Below are positions 1 to 15,249 of a stretch of 64,000 nt of DNA, one piece after another (within the stretch, counting starts at the first letter, position 1; every line of letters begins with the position of its first letter). The notes beneath the pieces are model-generated. The model had not been told where the DNA came from and made no database searches. It saw nothing but the letters and a program-made list of their open reading frames with translations. The translations under genes were made by a program, and so were the position numbers. The DNA is from Anisodus tanguticus (taxonomy: Eukaryota > Streptophyta > Magnoliopsida > Solanales > Solanaceae). Location: assembly GCA_034509755.1 (NCBI GenBank), contig CM067556.1, forward strand, positions 39,292,045 through 39,356,044, read 5' to 3'.

Positions 1-3000
1 TATAATTCCGATCGAAAGACTATAGTTTTTACTAAAAGTCTCGAGTGATGTAATTCCTACTGAAAAGGTCGTAGTCTTTACTCCACGTATCAAAATGATG
101 TAATTTTGGCCAAAAGTTTATAGTTTTTATTCATAAGTCTCAGTGATGTAATTATAGCGAAAAGGCTACAGTCTTTACTCCAAGTGTCGAATGATGATAA
201 TTCGCGAAAGGTGTAGTTTTCATTCAAAAGTCGAGTGATATAATTTCGGCTAAAACACTATAGTCTTCACTCCAAGGGTCGAATGATGTAATTTCGGATG
301 AAAGGGTTACAATCTTTATTTAAAATTCTGAGTGATCTAATTTTCGGCCGAAAGACCGTAGTCTCACTCTAGGTGTCAAAATGATGTAATTTCGGCGAAA
401 AGGTTGCAGTCTTCATTCAAAAGCCTGAGTGATGTAATTCTGACCGAAAGGCTACAATATTCTCTCCAAGTGTCAGAATGATGTAATTTCGGTTGAAAGG
501 TTGCAGTCTTCATTGAAAAGTCTGAGTGATGTAATTCTAGTTGAAAGGCTATAGTCTTCACCCCAAGCGTCAGATTGATGTAATTTCGGCCGAAATTTAA
601 TTTAAAAAAGTTCGAGTGAAGTAATTCCGAGATTGCGGTCTTCATTCAAAAGTCCGAGTGATGTAATTCCAAAAAGTGGCAAACTTCTTTACTCCAAGTG
701 TCAGAATGATGTAATTCCGGCCGTAAGGTTGCAGTCTACATTAAAAAGTCTGAGTGATGTAATTCCGACCAAAAGATTGTAGTCTTAACTCCAAGTGTCA
801 GAATGATGTAATTCCGATCGAAAGGCTACAGTCTTCACTCAAAAGTCTGAGTGATGTAATTCCGGTTGAAAGGTTGTAGTCTTTCCTCCAAGTGTCAGAA
901 TGATGTAATTTAGGCCAAAAGTTTATAGTCTTCATTCAAAAGTCTGAGTGATGTAATTTCGGAGAAAAGGCTACAATCTTCACTCCAAGTGTAAGAATGA
1001 TGTAATTCCGGCCGAAAGACTGTAGTTTTCATTAAAATGTATGAGTGATACAATTCCGGCTAAAAGGCTACAGTCTTCACTCCAAGGGTCAGAATGATGT
1101 AATTCCGGACGAAAGGTTGCAAACTTTATTTAAAATTCGGAGTGATCTAATTTCGGCCGAAAGACTGTTGTCTCACTCTAGGCGTTAAAATGATGTAATT
1201 TCAGCTAAATGGTTGTAGTCTTCATTCAAAAGTCTGAGTGTAATTCCGGCTGAAAAGCTGCAATATTCACTCTAAGTGTCAGAATAATATAAATTTGGCT
1301 GAAATGCTACAGTCTTCATTCATAGGTCAGATTGATGTAATTCTAGCTGAAAGGCTACAATCTTCACTCTAAGCGTTAGAATGATGTAATTCTAGCTGAA
1401 AGGTTACATTATTTATTTAAAAGTCTGATTGATGTAATTCTGTATGAAAGGTTGCAGTCTTCATTCTAAAGTCTAAGGGATGTAATTCAGGACGAAAGGC
1501 TAAAGTTTTCACTGAAAGTGTCAGAATGATGTAATTCCGGCCGAAAGGTTGCAGTCTTCATTCAAAAGTCCTAGTGATGTAATTCCAACGGAAAGGTTGC
1601 AGTCTTCACTCCAAGTGTCAAAATAATTTAATTCTAGCAGAAAGGTTGCAAACTTCATTCAAAAGCCCGAGTGATGTAATTCCGGCCGAAAAGCTGCAAA
1701 TTTCACTCCAAGTGTCAGAATGATGTATTTTCGGCCGAAATTTTCCAGTCTTCATTTAAAAGTTCGAGTGATGTAATTTCGACCAAAAGATTGCAGTCTT
1801 CACTCCAAGTGTCAGAATGATATAATTCCGATCGAAAGGCTAAAGTCTTCACTCAAAAGTCTGAGTGATGTAATTCTGACTAAAAGGCTGTAGACTTTAC
1901 TCCACGTATCAGAATGATGTATTTTTGGCCAAAATTTATATTCTTCATTCAAAAGTCTCAGTGATGTAATTTCAGCGAAAAGGCTACAGTCTTTACTTCA
2001 AGTGTCAGAATGATGTAATTCAGACAGAAAGGCTGTAGTTTTCATTCAGAAGTCTGAGTGATATAATTTCGGTTAAACGGATGTAGTCTTCACTCCAAGG
2101 GTCAGAATTATGTAATTCCGGATGAAAGGTTGCAGACTTTATTTAAAATTCTAATTAATCTAATTCCGACCAAAAGATTGTAGTCTCACTCTAGGTGTCA
2201 GAATGATGTAATTTCAGCTAAAAGGTTGTAGTCTTCATTCAAAACTCTGAGTGATGTAATTCCGGCCGGAAAGCTGCAATATTCACTCTAAGTGTCAGAA
2301 TAATATAAATTTGGCAGAAATGCTATAGTCTTAATTCATTGGTCAGAGTGATGTAATTATAGCTGAAATGCTGCAGTCTTCACCGCAAGCGTCAGAATGA
2401 TGTAATTCCGGCATAAAGGTTATATTATTTATTTAAAAGTCTGATTGATGTAATTATAGCGAAAAGGCTGCAGTCTTCACTCCAAGTGTTAGAATGATGT
2501 AATTCTGGCCAAAAGGTGACTGTCGTCATTCAAAAGTATGAGTGATGTAATTCTGGCCAAAACACTATAGTCTTCATTCCAAGCATCAAAATGATGTAAT
2601 TTCGGCCAAAAGGTTACAATCTTCATTCAAAAGTCTGAGTGATTTATTTTCGGCTGAAACAATGATGTAATTCCGTAGTCTTCATTGTTAGAATGATGTA
2701 ATTCCGGTCGAAAGGTTGCGCTTCATTCAAAAGCCCGAGTGATGTTCGAATACAATATTCACTCCAAGTGTCAGAATGATGTAATTTCGGTTGAAAGGTT
2801 GCAGTCTTCATTGAAAAGTCTTAGTGATGTAATTCTAGTTGAAAGGCTATAGTCTTCACCCCAAGCGTCAGATTGATGTAATTTCGGCCGAAAGGTTACA
2901 TTATTTATTAAAAAGTCTGAGTGAAGTAATTCCGATCGTAAGGTTGCAGTCTTCATTCAAAAGTCCGAGTAATGTAATTCCAACGGAAAGGCTGTAGTCT

Positions 3001-4546
3001 TTACTCCAAGTGTCAGAATGATGTAATTTTCGTAAGGTTGCAGTCTACATTAAAAGTCTGAGTGATGTAATTCCGACCAAAAGATTGTAGTCTTAACTCC
3101 AAGTGTCAGAATGATGTAATTCCGATCGAAAGGCTACGGTCTTCACTCAAAAGTCTGAGTGATGTAATTCCGGCTGAAAGGTTGTAGTCTTTCCTCCAAG
3201 TGTCAGAATGATGTAATTTAGGCCAAAAGTTTATAGTCTTCATTCAAAAGTCTGAGTGATGTAATTTCGGAGAAAAGGCTACAATCTTCACTCCAAGTGT
3301 AAGAATGATGTAATTCCGGCCGAAAGACTGTAGTTTTCATTAAAATGTATGAGTGATACAATTCCGGCTAAAAGGCTACAGTCTTCACTCCAAGGGTCAG
3401 AATGATGTAATTCCGGACGAAAGGTTGCAAACTTTATTTAAAATTCGGAGTGATCTAATTTCGGCCGAAAGACTGTTGTCTCACTCTAGGCGTTAAAATG
3501 ATGTAATTTCAGCTAAATGGTTGTAGTCTTCATTCAAAAGTATGAGTGATGTAATTCCGACCGAAAAGCCGCAATATTTACTCTAAGTGTCAGAATAATA
3601 TAAATTTGCTGAAATGCTACAGTCTTCATTCATAGGTCAGAGTGATGTAATTCTAGCTGAATGGCTACAATCTTCACTCCAAGCGTTAGAATGATGTAAT
3701 TCCGGCTGAAAGGTTACATTATTTATTTAAAAGTGTGATTGATGTAATTCTGTATGAAAGGATGCAGTCTTCATTCTAAAGTCTAAGGGATGTAATTCAG
3801 GACAAAAGGCTACAAGTTTTCACTCAAAGTGTCAGAATGATGTAATTCCGGCCGAAAGGTTGCAGTCTTCATTCAAAAGCTCGAGTGATGTAATTCCAAT
3901 GGAAAGGTTGCAGTCTTCACTCCAAGTGTCAAAATAATTTAATTCTAGCAGAAAGGTTGCAAACTTCATTCAAAAGTCTGAGTGATGTAATTCCGGGAAA
4001 AGGCTGCAAATTTCACTCCAAGTGTCAGAATGATGTATTTTCGGCCGAAATTTTCAAGTCTTCATTTAAAAGTTCGAGTGATGTAATTTCGACCAAAAGA
4101 TTGCAGTCTTCACTCCAAGTGTCAGAATGATATAATTCCGATCGAAAGGCTAAAGTCTTTACTAAAAAAGTCGAGTGATGTAATTCGACTAAAAAGGTCA
4201 GTAGACTTTACTCCACGTATCAAAATGATGTAATTTTGGCCAAAATTTATATTTTCATTCAAAAGTCTCGAGTGATGTAATTTCGGCGAAAAGGCTACGG
4301 TCTTTACTCAAGTGTCGAAATGATGTAATTCGGACGAAAGGTCGTAGTTTTCATTCAGAAGTCTGAGTGATATAATTTCGGTTAAACGGATGTAGTCTTC
4401 ACTCCAAGGGTCAGAATGATGTAATTCCGGATGAAAGGTTGCGGAATTAATCTAATTCCGACCAAAAGATTGTAGTCTCACTCTAGGTGTTAGAATGATG
4501 TAATTTCAGAAAAGGTTGTAGTCTTCATTCAAAACTCGAGTGATGT

Positions 4547-5100
4547 AATTCCGGCCGGAAAGAATATTCACTCTAAGTGTCGAATAATATAAATTTGGCG
4601 AAAATGCTATAGTCTTAATTCATGTCGAAATGTAATTATAGTAAATTTCAGCTCTTCAAAAGCGTTGATGTAATTTTATAAAGGTTATATTATTTATTTA
4701 AAAGTCGATTGATGTAATTATAGCGAAAAGGTTTCACGGAATGATGTAATTCTGCCAAAAGGTGACTGTCGTCATTCAAAAGTATGAGTGATGTAATTCT
4801 CCAAAACACTATAGTCTTCATTCCAAGCATCAAAATGATGTAATGTTACAATCTTCATTCAAAAGTCGATGTAGAATGATGTAATTCCGGCCGCCGAGTA
4901 AAAGGTTTGAAAGGTTGCGGTCTTCATTCAAAAGTCCGAGTGATGTAATTCCAAGGGAAAGGTTGCGCTCTTCACTCCCGGTGTCAAAATAATTTAATTC
5001 AAGAAGAAAGATTGCGATCTTTCATTCAAAAGTCTTCGAGTGATGTAATTCCCCAAAAGGCTATAAACTTCACTCAAGTATCGAGATGATGTAATTTTTC
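4547..5100. repeat. Degraded satellite patch
   Basis: Monomers here are shortened and scrambled. For example, the TTCATTGGTCAGAGTGATG string seen in the previous HOR near 2,335 appears near 4,620 as CATGTCGAAATG, and CTG/CAG-containing cores are missing. Clean monomers resume on both sides. This is either genuine decay or a poorly polished stretch of assembly. Confidence 0.7.
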
Positions 5101-6579
5101 CGCCTGAGTGAAGTAATTCCGATCGTAAGGTTGCGTCTTCATTCAAAAGTCCGAGTAATGTAATTCCAAAAAGATTGTAGTCTTTACTCCAAGTGTCGAA
5201 TGATGTAATTCCGATCGTAAGGTTGCAACTTCACATGAAAAGTCTGAGTGATGTAATTCCGACCAAAAGATTGTAGTCTTTACTCCAAGTGTCGAATGAT
5301 GTAATTCCGATCGAAAGGCTACGCGTCTTCACTCAAAATTAGTGATGTAATTCATTGTAGTCTTTCCTCCAAGTGTCGAATGATGTAATTTAGGCCAAAA
5401 GTTTATAGTCTTCATTCAAAAGTTTGATGTAATTTCGGAGAAAAGGCTACAATCTTCACTCCAAGTGTAAGAATGATGTAATTTCGGCCGAAAGACCGTA
5501 GTTTTCATTAAAATGTATGAGTGATGATATAATTCCGGCTAAATGGCTACGAGTCTTCACTCCAAGGGTCGAATGATGTAATTCCGACGAAAGGTTTCAA
5601 ACTTTATTTAAAATTCGAGTGATCTAATTTCGGCCGAAAGACCGTAGTCTCACTCTAGGCGTTAAAATGATGTAATTTCAGCTAAATAGTTGTAGTCTTC
5701 ATTCAAAAGTGTGAGTGTATGTAATTCCGACCGAAAAGCTGCAATATTCACTCTAAGTGTAATAATATAAATTGGCTGAAATGCTACGGTCTTCATTCAT
5801 AGGTCGAGCGATGTAATTCTAGGCTTGAAAGGCTACAGTCTTCACTCCAAGCGTTAGAATGATGTAATTCCGGCTGAAAGGTTACATTATTTATTTAAAA
5901 GTGTGATTGATGTAATTCTGTATGAATGGATGCAATCTTCATTCTAAAGTCTAAGGGATGTAATTCCGGACAAAAGGCTACGTTTTCACTCAAAGTGTCG
6001 AATGATGTAATTCCGATCCAAAGGTTGCGGTCTTCATTCAAAAGTCCTGTGTGATGTAATTCCAACGGAAAGGTTGTAGTCTTCACTCCAAGTGTCAATA
6101 TAATTTAATTCTAGCAGAAAGGTTGCAGACTTCATTCAAAAGTCTGATTGATGTAATTCCTGGAAAAGGCTGCAAACTTCACTTCAAGTGTCAGAATGAT
6201 GTATTTCTGGCCGAAATTTTCCAATCTTCATTTAGAAGTTCGAGTGATTTAATTTCGACCAAAAGATTGCTGTCTTCACTCCAAGTGTCGAATGATATAA
6301 TTCCGATCGAAAGGCTAGGTTTTTACTAAAAAGTCGAGTGATGTAATTCGACTAAAAGGTTGTAGTCTTTACTCCACGTATCAAAATGATGTAATTTTGG
6401 CCAAAAGTTTATAGTTTTCATTCAAAAGTCTCGAGTGATGTAATTTCGCGAAAAGGCTACGGTCTTTACTCCAAGTGTCGAATGATATAATTCGCGAAAA
6501 AGGTGTAGTTTTCATTCGAAGTCCGAGTGATATAATTTCGGTTAAAGGATGTAGTCTTCACTCCAAGGGTCGAATTATG

Positions 6580-7230
6580 TAATGAAAATTCTAATAATCT
6601 AATTCCGACCAAAAGATTGTAGTCTCACTTTATTTAAAATGATGTAATTTCGAGTGAAAGGTTGTAGTCTTCATTCAAAACTCGAGTGATGTAATTCCGT
6701 AGTCTCACTCTAAGTGTCAAAAAATGATGTAATCTTAATTCATTGGTCGAGTGATGTAATTATAAAATGGTGATGTAATTCGGCATAAAGGTTATATTAT
6801 TTATTTAAAAGTCGATTGATGTAATTATAGCGAAAAGGTGTAATTCCAATGATGTAATTCGGCAAAAACTGTCGTCATTCAAAAGTATGAGTGATGTAAT
6901 TCGGCTGTCTTCACTCCAATCAAAATGTGTATTTCGATGTAATTTCATTCAAAAGTAAGTCTTCACTCTAAGTTGTAATTCCGGTCGAAAGGTTGCGGTC
7001 TTCATTCAAAAGCCCGAGTGATGTAATTCGACCGAAAGGCTTCATTCAAAAAATGTCCGAGTGATGTAATTCCAATGTAGAAAAGGTTGCGTCTTCACTC
7101 CCGTGTCAAAATAATTTAATTCAAGAAGAAAGATTGCGTAATTTCCTTCATTCAAAAGTCCGAGTGATGTAATTCCAAAAGTCCGAGTAATGTAAAAAGG
7201 CTGCAAACTTCACTCCAAGTATCAGAATGA
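6580..7230. repeat. Degraded satellite patch
   Basis: This block has the same character and nearly the same HOR phase as the patch at 4.5-5.1 kb. Monomers are truncated, spacing is irregular and CAG/CTG cores are absent, with clean monomers before and after. Confidence 0.65.
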
Positions 7231-8749
7231 TGCCGAAATTTTCCAGTCTTTATTTAAAAGTTTGAGTGATGTAATTCCGACCAAAAGATTGTAGTCTTAA
7301 TTCCAAGTGTCAGAATGATGTAATTCCGATCGAAAGGCTACAACACTCAAAAGTTCGAGTGATGTAATTCCCGCCTTGTAGTCTTTACTCCAAGTGTCAG
7401 GATGATGTAATTTCGGCCAAAAGTTTATAGTCTTCATTCAAAAGTCTGAGTGATTAATTCCGGCGAAAAGGCTACAGTCTTCACTCAAAGTGTAAGAATG
7501 TTGTAATTTCGGCCGAAAGACTGTAGTTTTCATTAAAATGTCTGAGTGATATACTTCCAGCTAAATGGCTACGTCTTCACTCCAAGGGTCAGAATGATGT
7601 AATTCCGGACGAAAGGTTTCAAACTTTATTTAAAATTCTGAGTGATCTAATTTCGGCCGAAAGACTGTAGTCTCACTCTAGCGTTAGAATGATGTAATTT
7701 CAGCTAAATAGTTGTTGTCTTGATTCAAAAGTGTGAGTGTGTAATTCCGGCTTTGAAAAGCTGCAATATTCACTCTAAGTGTATAAATAAATTTGGCTGA
7801 AATGCTACGGTCTTCATTCATAGGTCGATTGATGTAATTCTAGCCGAATGGCTACAATCTTCACTCTAAGCGTTAGAATGATGTAATTCTAGGCTGAAAG
7901 GTTACATTATTTATTTAAAAGTGTGATTGATGTAATTCTGTATGAATGGATGCGCCTCTTCATTCTAAAGTCTAAGGGATGTAATTCCGGACAAAAGGCT
8001 ACAATTTTCACTCAAAGTGTCAGAATGATGTAATTCCGATCCAAAGGTTGCAGTCTTCATTCAAAATTCCAAGTGATGTAATTCCAACGGAAAGGTTGTA
8101 GTCTTCACTCCAAGTGTCAAAATAATTTAATTCTAGTAATTGCAACTTCATAAAGTCCGATAGTGATGTAATTCCGGAGAAAAGCTGCAAAAACTTCACT
8201 TCAAGTGTCAGAATGATGTATTTCGGCCGAAATTTTCCAATCTTCATTTAAAAGTTCGAGTGATTTAATTTCGACCAAAAGATTGCAGTCTTCACTCCAA
8301 GTGTCAGAATGATATAATTCCGATCGAAAGGCTACAGTCTTCACTCAAAAGTCTGAGTGATGTAATTCTGACTGAAAGGCTGTAGTCTTTACTCCACGTA
8401 TCAGAATGATGTATTTTTGGCCAAAAGTTTATAGTCTTCATTCATAAGTCTCGAGTGATGTAATTCCGGCGAAAAGGCTACAGTCTTTACTCCAAGTGTC
8501 AGAATGATATAATTCGCGAAAAGGCTGTAGTTTTCATTCAGAAGTCTGAGTGATATAATTTCGGCTAAACGACTGTAGTCTTCACTCCAAGGGTCAGAAT
8601 GATGTAATTTCGGATGAAAGGTTGCAAACTTTATTTAAAATTCTAATTGATCTAATTCATACCAAAAGACTGTAGTCTCACTCTAGGTGTCGAAATGATG
8701 TAATTTCAGCTAAAAGGTTGTAGTCTTCATTCAAAACTCGAGTGATGTA

Positions 8750-9360
8750 ATTCGGCCTTTAATTTCACTCTAAGTGTCGAATAATATAAATTTGGCGAAA
8801 TGCTATAGTCTTAATTCATTGGTCGAGTGATGTAATTATAGTTTGAAATGCTTTGCGTCTTCACGTCGAATGATGTAATTCGTGTTATATTATTTATTTA
8901 AAAGTCTCGATTGATGTAATTATAGCGAAAGGTTGCGTCTTCACTCCAAGTGTTAGAATGATGTAATTCAAAAAGGTGACGTCGTCATTCAAAAGTATGA
9001 GTGATGTAATTCGGCCAAAACACTATAGTCTTCATTCCAAGCATCAAAATGATGTAATTCGGCCAAAAGGTTACAATCTTCATTCAAAAGTCGAGTGATT
9101 TATTTTTAAATTTCGGGTGTTAGAATGATGTAATTCCGGTCGAAAGGTTGCGGTTGTAATTCGACCGAAAGGCTACAATATTCTCTCCAAGTGTCGAAAT
9201 GATGTAATTTCGGTTGAAAGGTTGCGGTCTTCATTGAAAAGTCTTAGTGATGTCAAAATAGTCTTCACCCCAATTTAATTTCGGCCGAAAGGTTACATTA
9301 GAAAAAAGTCTCGATTGCGGTCTTTCATTCAAAAGTCCGAGTGATGTAATTCCAACAAAA
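8750..9360. repeat. Degraded satellite patch
   Basis: Irregular, shortened monomers occupy the same phase of the HOR as the patches 2 kb upstream. Clean repeats resume near 9,400. Confidence 0.6.
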
Positions 9361-12300
9361 GGCTGCAAACTTCACTCCAAGTATCAAAATGATGCCGAAA
9401 TTTTCCAGTCTTTATTTAAAAGTTTGAGTGATGTAATTCCGACCAAAAGATTGTAGTCTTAATTCCAAGTGTCAGAATGATGTAATTCCGATCGAAAGGC
9501 TACAACCTTCACTCAAAAGTCTGAGTGATGTAATTCTACGAAAGGCTGTAGTCTTTACTCCAAGTGTCAGAATGATGTAATTTCGGCCAAAAGTTTATAG
9601 TCTTCATTCAAAAGTCGAGTGATTTAATTCCGGCGAAAAGGCTACAGTCTTCACTCAAAGTGTAAGAATGTTGTAATTTCGGCCGAAAGACTGTAGTTTT
9701 CATTAAAATGTCTGAGTGATATACTTCCAGCTAAATGGTTGCAGTCTTCACTCCAAGGGTCAGAATGATGTAATTCCGACGAAAGGTTTCAAACTTTATT
9801 TAAAATTCTGAGTGATCTAATTTCGGCCGAAAGACTGTAGTCTCACTCTAGGCGTTAGAATGATGTAATTTCAGCTAAATAGTTGTTGTCTTGATTCAAA
9901 AGTGTGAGTGTGTAATTCCGGCTGAAAAGCTGCAATATTCACTCTAAGTGTCAGAATAATATAAATTTGGCTGAAATGCTATAGTCTTCATTCATAGGTC
10001 AGAGTGATGTAATTCTAGCTGAAAGGCTACAACCTTCACTCCAAGCGTTAAATGATGTAATTCTAGGCTGAAAGGTTACATTATTTATTTAAAAGTCTGA
10101 TTGATGTAATTCTGTATGAAAGGCTGCAATCTTCATTCTAAAGTCTAAGGGATGTAATTCAGGACAAAAGGCTAAAGTTTTCACTGAAAGTGTCAGAATG
10201 ATGTAATTCCGGTCGAAAGGTTGCAGTCTTCATTCAAAAGTCCTAGTGATGTAATTCCAACGGAAAGGTTGCAGTCTTCACTCCAAGTGTCAATATAATT
10301 TAATTCTAGCAGAAAGGTTGCAGAATTCATTCAAAAGTCTGATTGATGTAATTCGGAAAAGGCGCAAACTTCACTCCAAGTGTCAGAATGATGTATTTTC
10401 GGCCGAAATTTTCCAGTCTTCATTTAAAAGTTCGAGTGATGTAATTTCGACCAAAAGATTGCAGTCTTCACTCCAAGTGTCAGAATGATATAATTCCGAT
10501 CGAAAGGCTACAGTCTTTTACTAAAAAGTCGAGTGATGTAATTCCGGCTGAAAGGCTGTAGTCTTTACTCCACGTATCAAAATGATGTAATTTTGGCCAA
10601 AAGTTTATAGTCTTCATTCAAAAGTCTCAGTGATGTAATTCCGGCGAAAAGGCTACGCCTTTACTCCAAGTGTCGAATGATGTAATTCGGCGAAAAGGTC
10701 GTAGTTTTCATTCAGAAGTCTGAGTGATATAATTTCGGTTAAACGGATGTAGTCTTCACTCCAAGGGTCAGAATGATGTAATTCCGGATGAAAGGTTGCA
10801 GACTTTATTTAAAATTCTAATTAATCTAATTCCGACCAAAAGATTGTAGTCTCACTCTAGGTGTCAGAATGATGTAATTTCAGCTAAAAGGTTGTAGTCT
10901 TCATTCAAAACTCTGAGTGATGTAATTCCGGCCGGAAAGCTGCAATATTCACTCTAAGTGTCAGAATAATATAAATTTGGCGGAAATGCTATAGTCTTAA
11001 TTCATTGGTCAGAGTGATGTAATTATAGCCGAAATGCTGCAGTCTTCACGCAAGCGTCAGAATGATGTAATTCCGGCATAAAGGTTATATTATTTATTTA
11101 AAAGTCTGATTGATGTAATTATAGCGAATAGGCTGCAGTCTTCACTCCAAGTGTTAGAATGATGTAATTCTGGCCAAAAGGTGACTGTCGTCATTCAAAA
11201 GTATGAGTGATGTAATTCTGGCCAAAACACTATAGTCTTCATTCCAAGCATCAAAATGATGTAATTTCGCCAAAAGGTTACAATCTTCATTCAAAAGTCG
11301 AGTGATGTAATTCCAACGGTAGTCTTCACTCTAAGTGTTAGAATGATGTAATTCCGGTCGAAGGTTGCGGTCGGCCTATGATGTAATTCCGACCGTAAGG
11401 CTACAATATTCTCTCCAAGTGTCTGATGTAATTTCGGTTGAAAGGTTGCGGTCTTCATTGAAAAGTCCGAGTGATGTAATTCCAAGGGAAAGGTTGCGTC
11501 TTCACTCCCAAGTGTCAAAATAATTTAATTCAAGAAAAAAGAAAGATTGCGTAAGGTTGCGCTTCATTCAAAAGTCTGAGTGATGTAATTCCGGCCAAAA
11601 GACTGCAAACTTCACTCCAAGTATCATAATGATGCTGAAATTTTCCAGTCTTTATTTAAAAGTCTGAGTGATGTAATTCCGACCAAAAGATTGTAGTCTT
11701 AATTCCAAGTGTCATAATGATGTAATTCCGATCGAAAGGCTACAACCTTCACTCAAAAGTCTGAGTGATGTAATTCCCGGTTTCAAAGGTTGTAGTCTTT
11801 ACTCCAAGTGTCAGGATGATGTAATTTAGGCCAAAAGTTTATAGTCTTCATTCAAAAGTCTGAGTGATTAATTCCGGCGAAAAGGCTACAGTCTTCACTC
11901 AAAGTGTAAGAATGTTGTAATTTCGGCCGAAAGACTTGTAGTTTTCATTAAAATGTCGAGTGATATAATTCCGGCTAAATGGCTTGCGAGTCTTCACTCC
12001 AAGGGTCGAATGATGTAATTCCGACGAAAGGTTTCAAACTTTATTTAAAATTCGAGTGATCTAATTTCGGCCGAAAGACCGTAGTCTCACTCTAGCGTTA
12101 GAATGATGTAATTTCAGCTAAATAGTTGTTGTCTTCATTCAAAAGTGTGAGTGATGTAATTCCGACCGAAAAGCGCAATATTCACTCTAAGTGTATAAAT
12201 TTTGGCTGAAATGCTACGGTCTTCATTCATAGGTCGAGCGATGTAATTCTAGCTGAATGTCTACAGTCTTCACTCCAAGCGTTAGAATGATTTAATTCCG

Positions 12301-13129
12301 GCTGAAAGGTTACATTATTTATTTAAAAGTGTGATTGATGTAATTCGTATGAATGGATGCAATCTTCATTCTAAAGTCTAAGGGATGTAATTCCGGACAA
12401 AAGGCTACAGTTTTCACTCAAAGTGTCAGAATGATGTAATTCCGGTCCAAAGGTTGCGGTCTTCATTCAAAATTCCGAGTGATGTAATTCCAACGGAAAG
12501 GTTGCAGTCTTCACTCCAAGTGGCAATATAATTTAATTCTAGCAAAGGTTGCAAACTTCTTTCAAAAGTCGATGATGTAATCATGGAGAAAGGCTGCAAA
12601 CTTCACTTCAAGTGTCAGAATGATGTATTTTCGGCCGAAATTTTCCAATCTTCATTTAAAAGTTCGAGTGATTTAATTTCGACCAAAAGATTGCAGTCTT
12701 CACTCCAAGTGTCAGAATGATATAATTCCGATCGAAAGGCTAAGCTTTTTACTAAAAGTCCGAGTGATGTAATTCGACTAAAGGTGTAGTCTTTACTCCA
12801 CGTATCAAAATGATGTAATTTTGGCCAAAAGTTTATAGTTTTCATTTATAAGTCTGAGTGATGTAATTCTGGCGAAAAGGCTACAGTCTTTACTCCAAGT
12901 GTCAGAATGATATAATTCTGGCAGAAATTCTGTAGTTTTCATTCAGAAGTCTGAGTGATATAATTTCGGCTAAACGGATGTAGTCTTCACTCCAAGGGTC
13001 GAATGATGTAATTTCGGATGAAAGGTTGCGTACTTTATTTAAAATTCGAGTGATCTAATTCCGACCAAAAGATTGTAGTCTCACTCTAGGTGTCAAAATG
13101 ATGTAATTTCAGCTAAAAGGTTGTAGTCT

Positions 13130-13790
13130 TCATTCAAAAGTCGAGTGAGTGATGTAATTCCAAAAAGTGCGCAATATTCACTCTAAGTGTCGAAATAATA
13201 TAAATTTGGAAAAATGCTATAGTCTTAATTCATTGGTCGAGTATGATGTATTATAGCGAGAATGATGTAATTCCGGCATAAAGGTTATATTATTTATTTA
13301 AAAGTCCGATTGATGTAATTATAAATTCGCAGTCACTCCAAGTGTTAGAATGATGTTGCGGTCTTCGTCATTCAAAAGTATGAGTGATGTAATTCGGCCA
13401 AAACACTATAGTCTTCATTCCAAGCATCAAAATGATGTAATTTCGGCCAAAAGGTTACAATCTTCATTCAAAAGTCCGAGTGATGTAATTCCGAAACACG
13501 TAACTCTAAGGTTGCGATGTAATTCCGGTCGAAAGGTTGCGCTCTTCATTCAAAAGCCGAGTGATGTAATTCGACCGAAAGGCTACAATATTCTCTCCAA
13601 GTGTCGTTGAAAGGTTGCGGTCTTCAAAAAGTCTTAGTGATGTAATTCTAATTCAAAGGCTAAGAAAGATTGATGTAATTTCATTCAAAAAAAAGTCTCG
13701 AGTGATGTAATTCCGGCCAAAAGGTTGCAAACTTCACTCCAAGTATCGAATGATGTCTTTACTCCAAGTGTCGAAATTTTCCGGCCGTAA
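13130..13790. repeat. Degraded satellite patch
   Basis: Monomers are broken and rejoined here, for example at 13,320-13,370 and 13,490-13,520, and CAG/CTG motifs are mostly missing. Flanking monomers are regular. Confidence 0.6.
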
Positions 13791-15249
13791 GGTTGCATTT
13801 AAAAGTTTGAGTGATGTAATTCCGACCAAAAGATTGTAGTCTTAACTCCAAGTGTCAGAATGATGTAATTCCGATCGAAAGGCTACAACTTCACTCAAAA
13901 GTCTGAGTGATGTAATTCTGGATGAAAGGTTGTAGTCTTTCCTCCAAGTGTCAGAATGATGTAATTTCGGCCAAAAGTTTATAGTCTTCATTCAAAAGTC
14001 TGAGTGATTAATTCCGGCGAAAAGGCTACAGTCTTCACTCAAAGTGTAAGAATGTTGTAATTTCGGCCGAAAGACTGTAGTTTTCATTAAAATGTCTGAG
14101 TGATATACTTCCAGCTAAATGGTTGCAGTCTTCACTCCAAGGGTCAGAATGATGTAATTCCGGACGAAAGGTTTCTAACTTTATTTAAAATTCTGAGTGA
14201 TCTAATTTCGGCGGAAATACTGTAGTCTCACTCTAGCGATTAGAATGATGTAATTTCACCTAAATAGTTGTTGTCTTGATTCAAAAGTGTGAGTGATGTA
14301 ATTCCGGCCGAAAAGCTGCAATATTCACTCTAAGTGTATAAATTTGGCTGAAATGCTACAGTCTTCATTCATAGGTCAGTGCGATGTAATTCTAGCTGAA
14401 TGTCTACAGTCTTCACTCCAAGCGTTAGAATGATTTAATTCCGGCTGAAAGGTTACATTATTTATTTAAAAGTGTGATTGATGTAATTCTACATGAATGG
14501 ATGCAATCTTCATTCTAAAGTCTAAGGGATGTAATTCCGGACAAAAGGCTACAATTCTCACTCAAAGTGTCAGAATGATGTAATTCCGATCCAAAGGTTG
14601 CAGTCTTCATTCAAAATCCCAAGTGATGTAATTCCAACGGAAAGGTTGTAGTCTTCACTCCAAGTGTCAATATAATTTAATTCTAGCAGAAAGGTTGCAG
14701 ACTTCTTTCAAAAGTCTGATTGATGTAATTCCTGGCAAAAGCATGCAAACTTCACTTCAAGTGTCAGAATGATGTATTTCTGGCCGAAATTTTCCAATCT
14801 TCATTTAGAAGTTCGAGTGATTTAATTTCGACCAAAAGATTGCTGTCTTCACTCCAAGTGTCAGAATGATATAATTCCGATCGAAAGGCTGCAGTCTTTA
14901 CTAAAAAGTCTGAGTGATGTAATTCCGGCTGAAAGGCTGTAGTCTTTACTCCACGTATCAAAATGATGTAATTTTGGCCAAAAGTTTATAGTTTTCATTT
15001 ATAAGTCTGAGTGATGTAATTCTGGCGAAAAGGCTACAGTCTTTACTCCAAGTGTCAGAATGATATAATTCTAGCAGAAATGCTGTAGTTTTCATTCAGA
15101 AGTCTGAGTGATATAATTTCGGCTAAACTGTTGCGGTCTTCACTCCAAGGGTCAGAATGATGTAATTCTGGATGAAAGGGTGCAGACTTTATTTAAAATT
15201 CTGAGTGATCTAATTCCGACCAAAAGATTGTAGTCTCACTCTAGGTGTC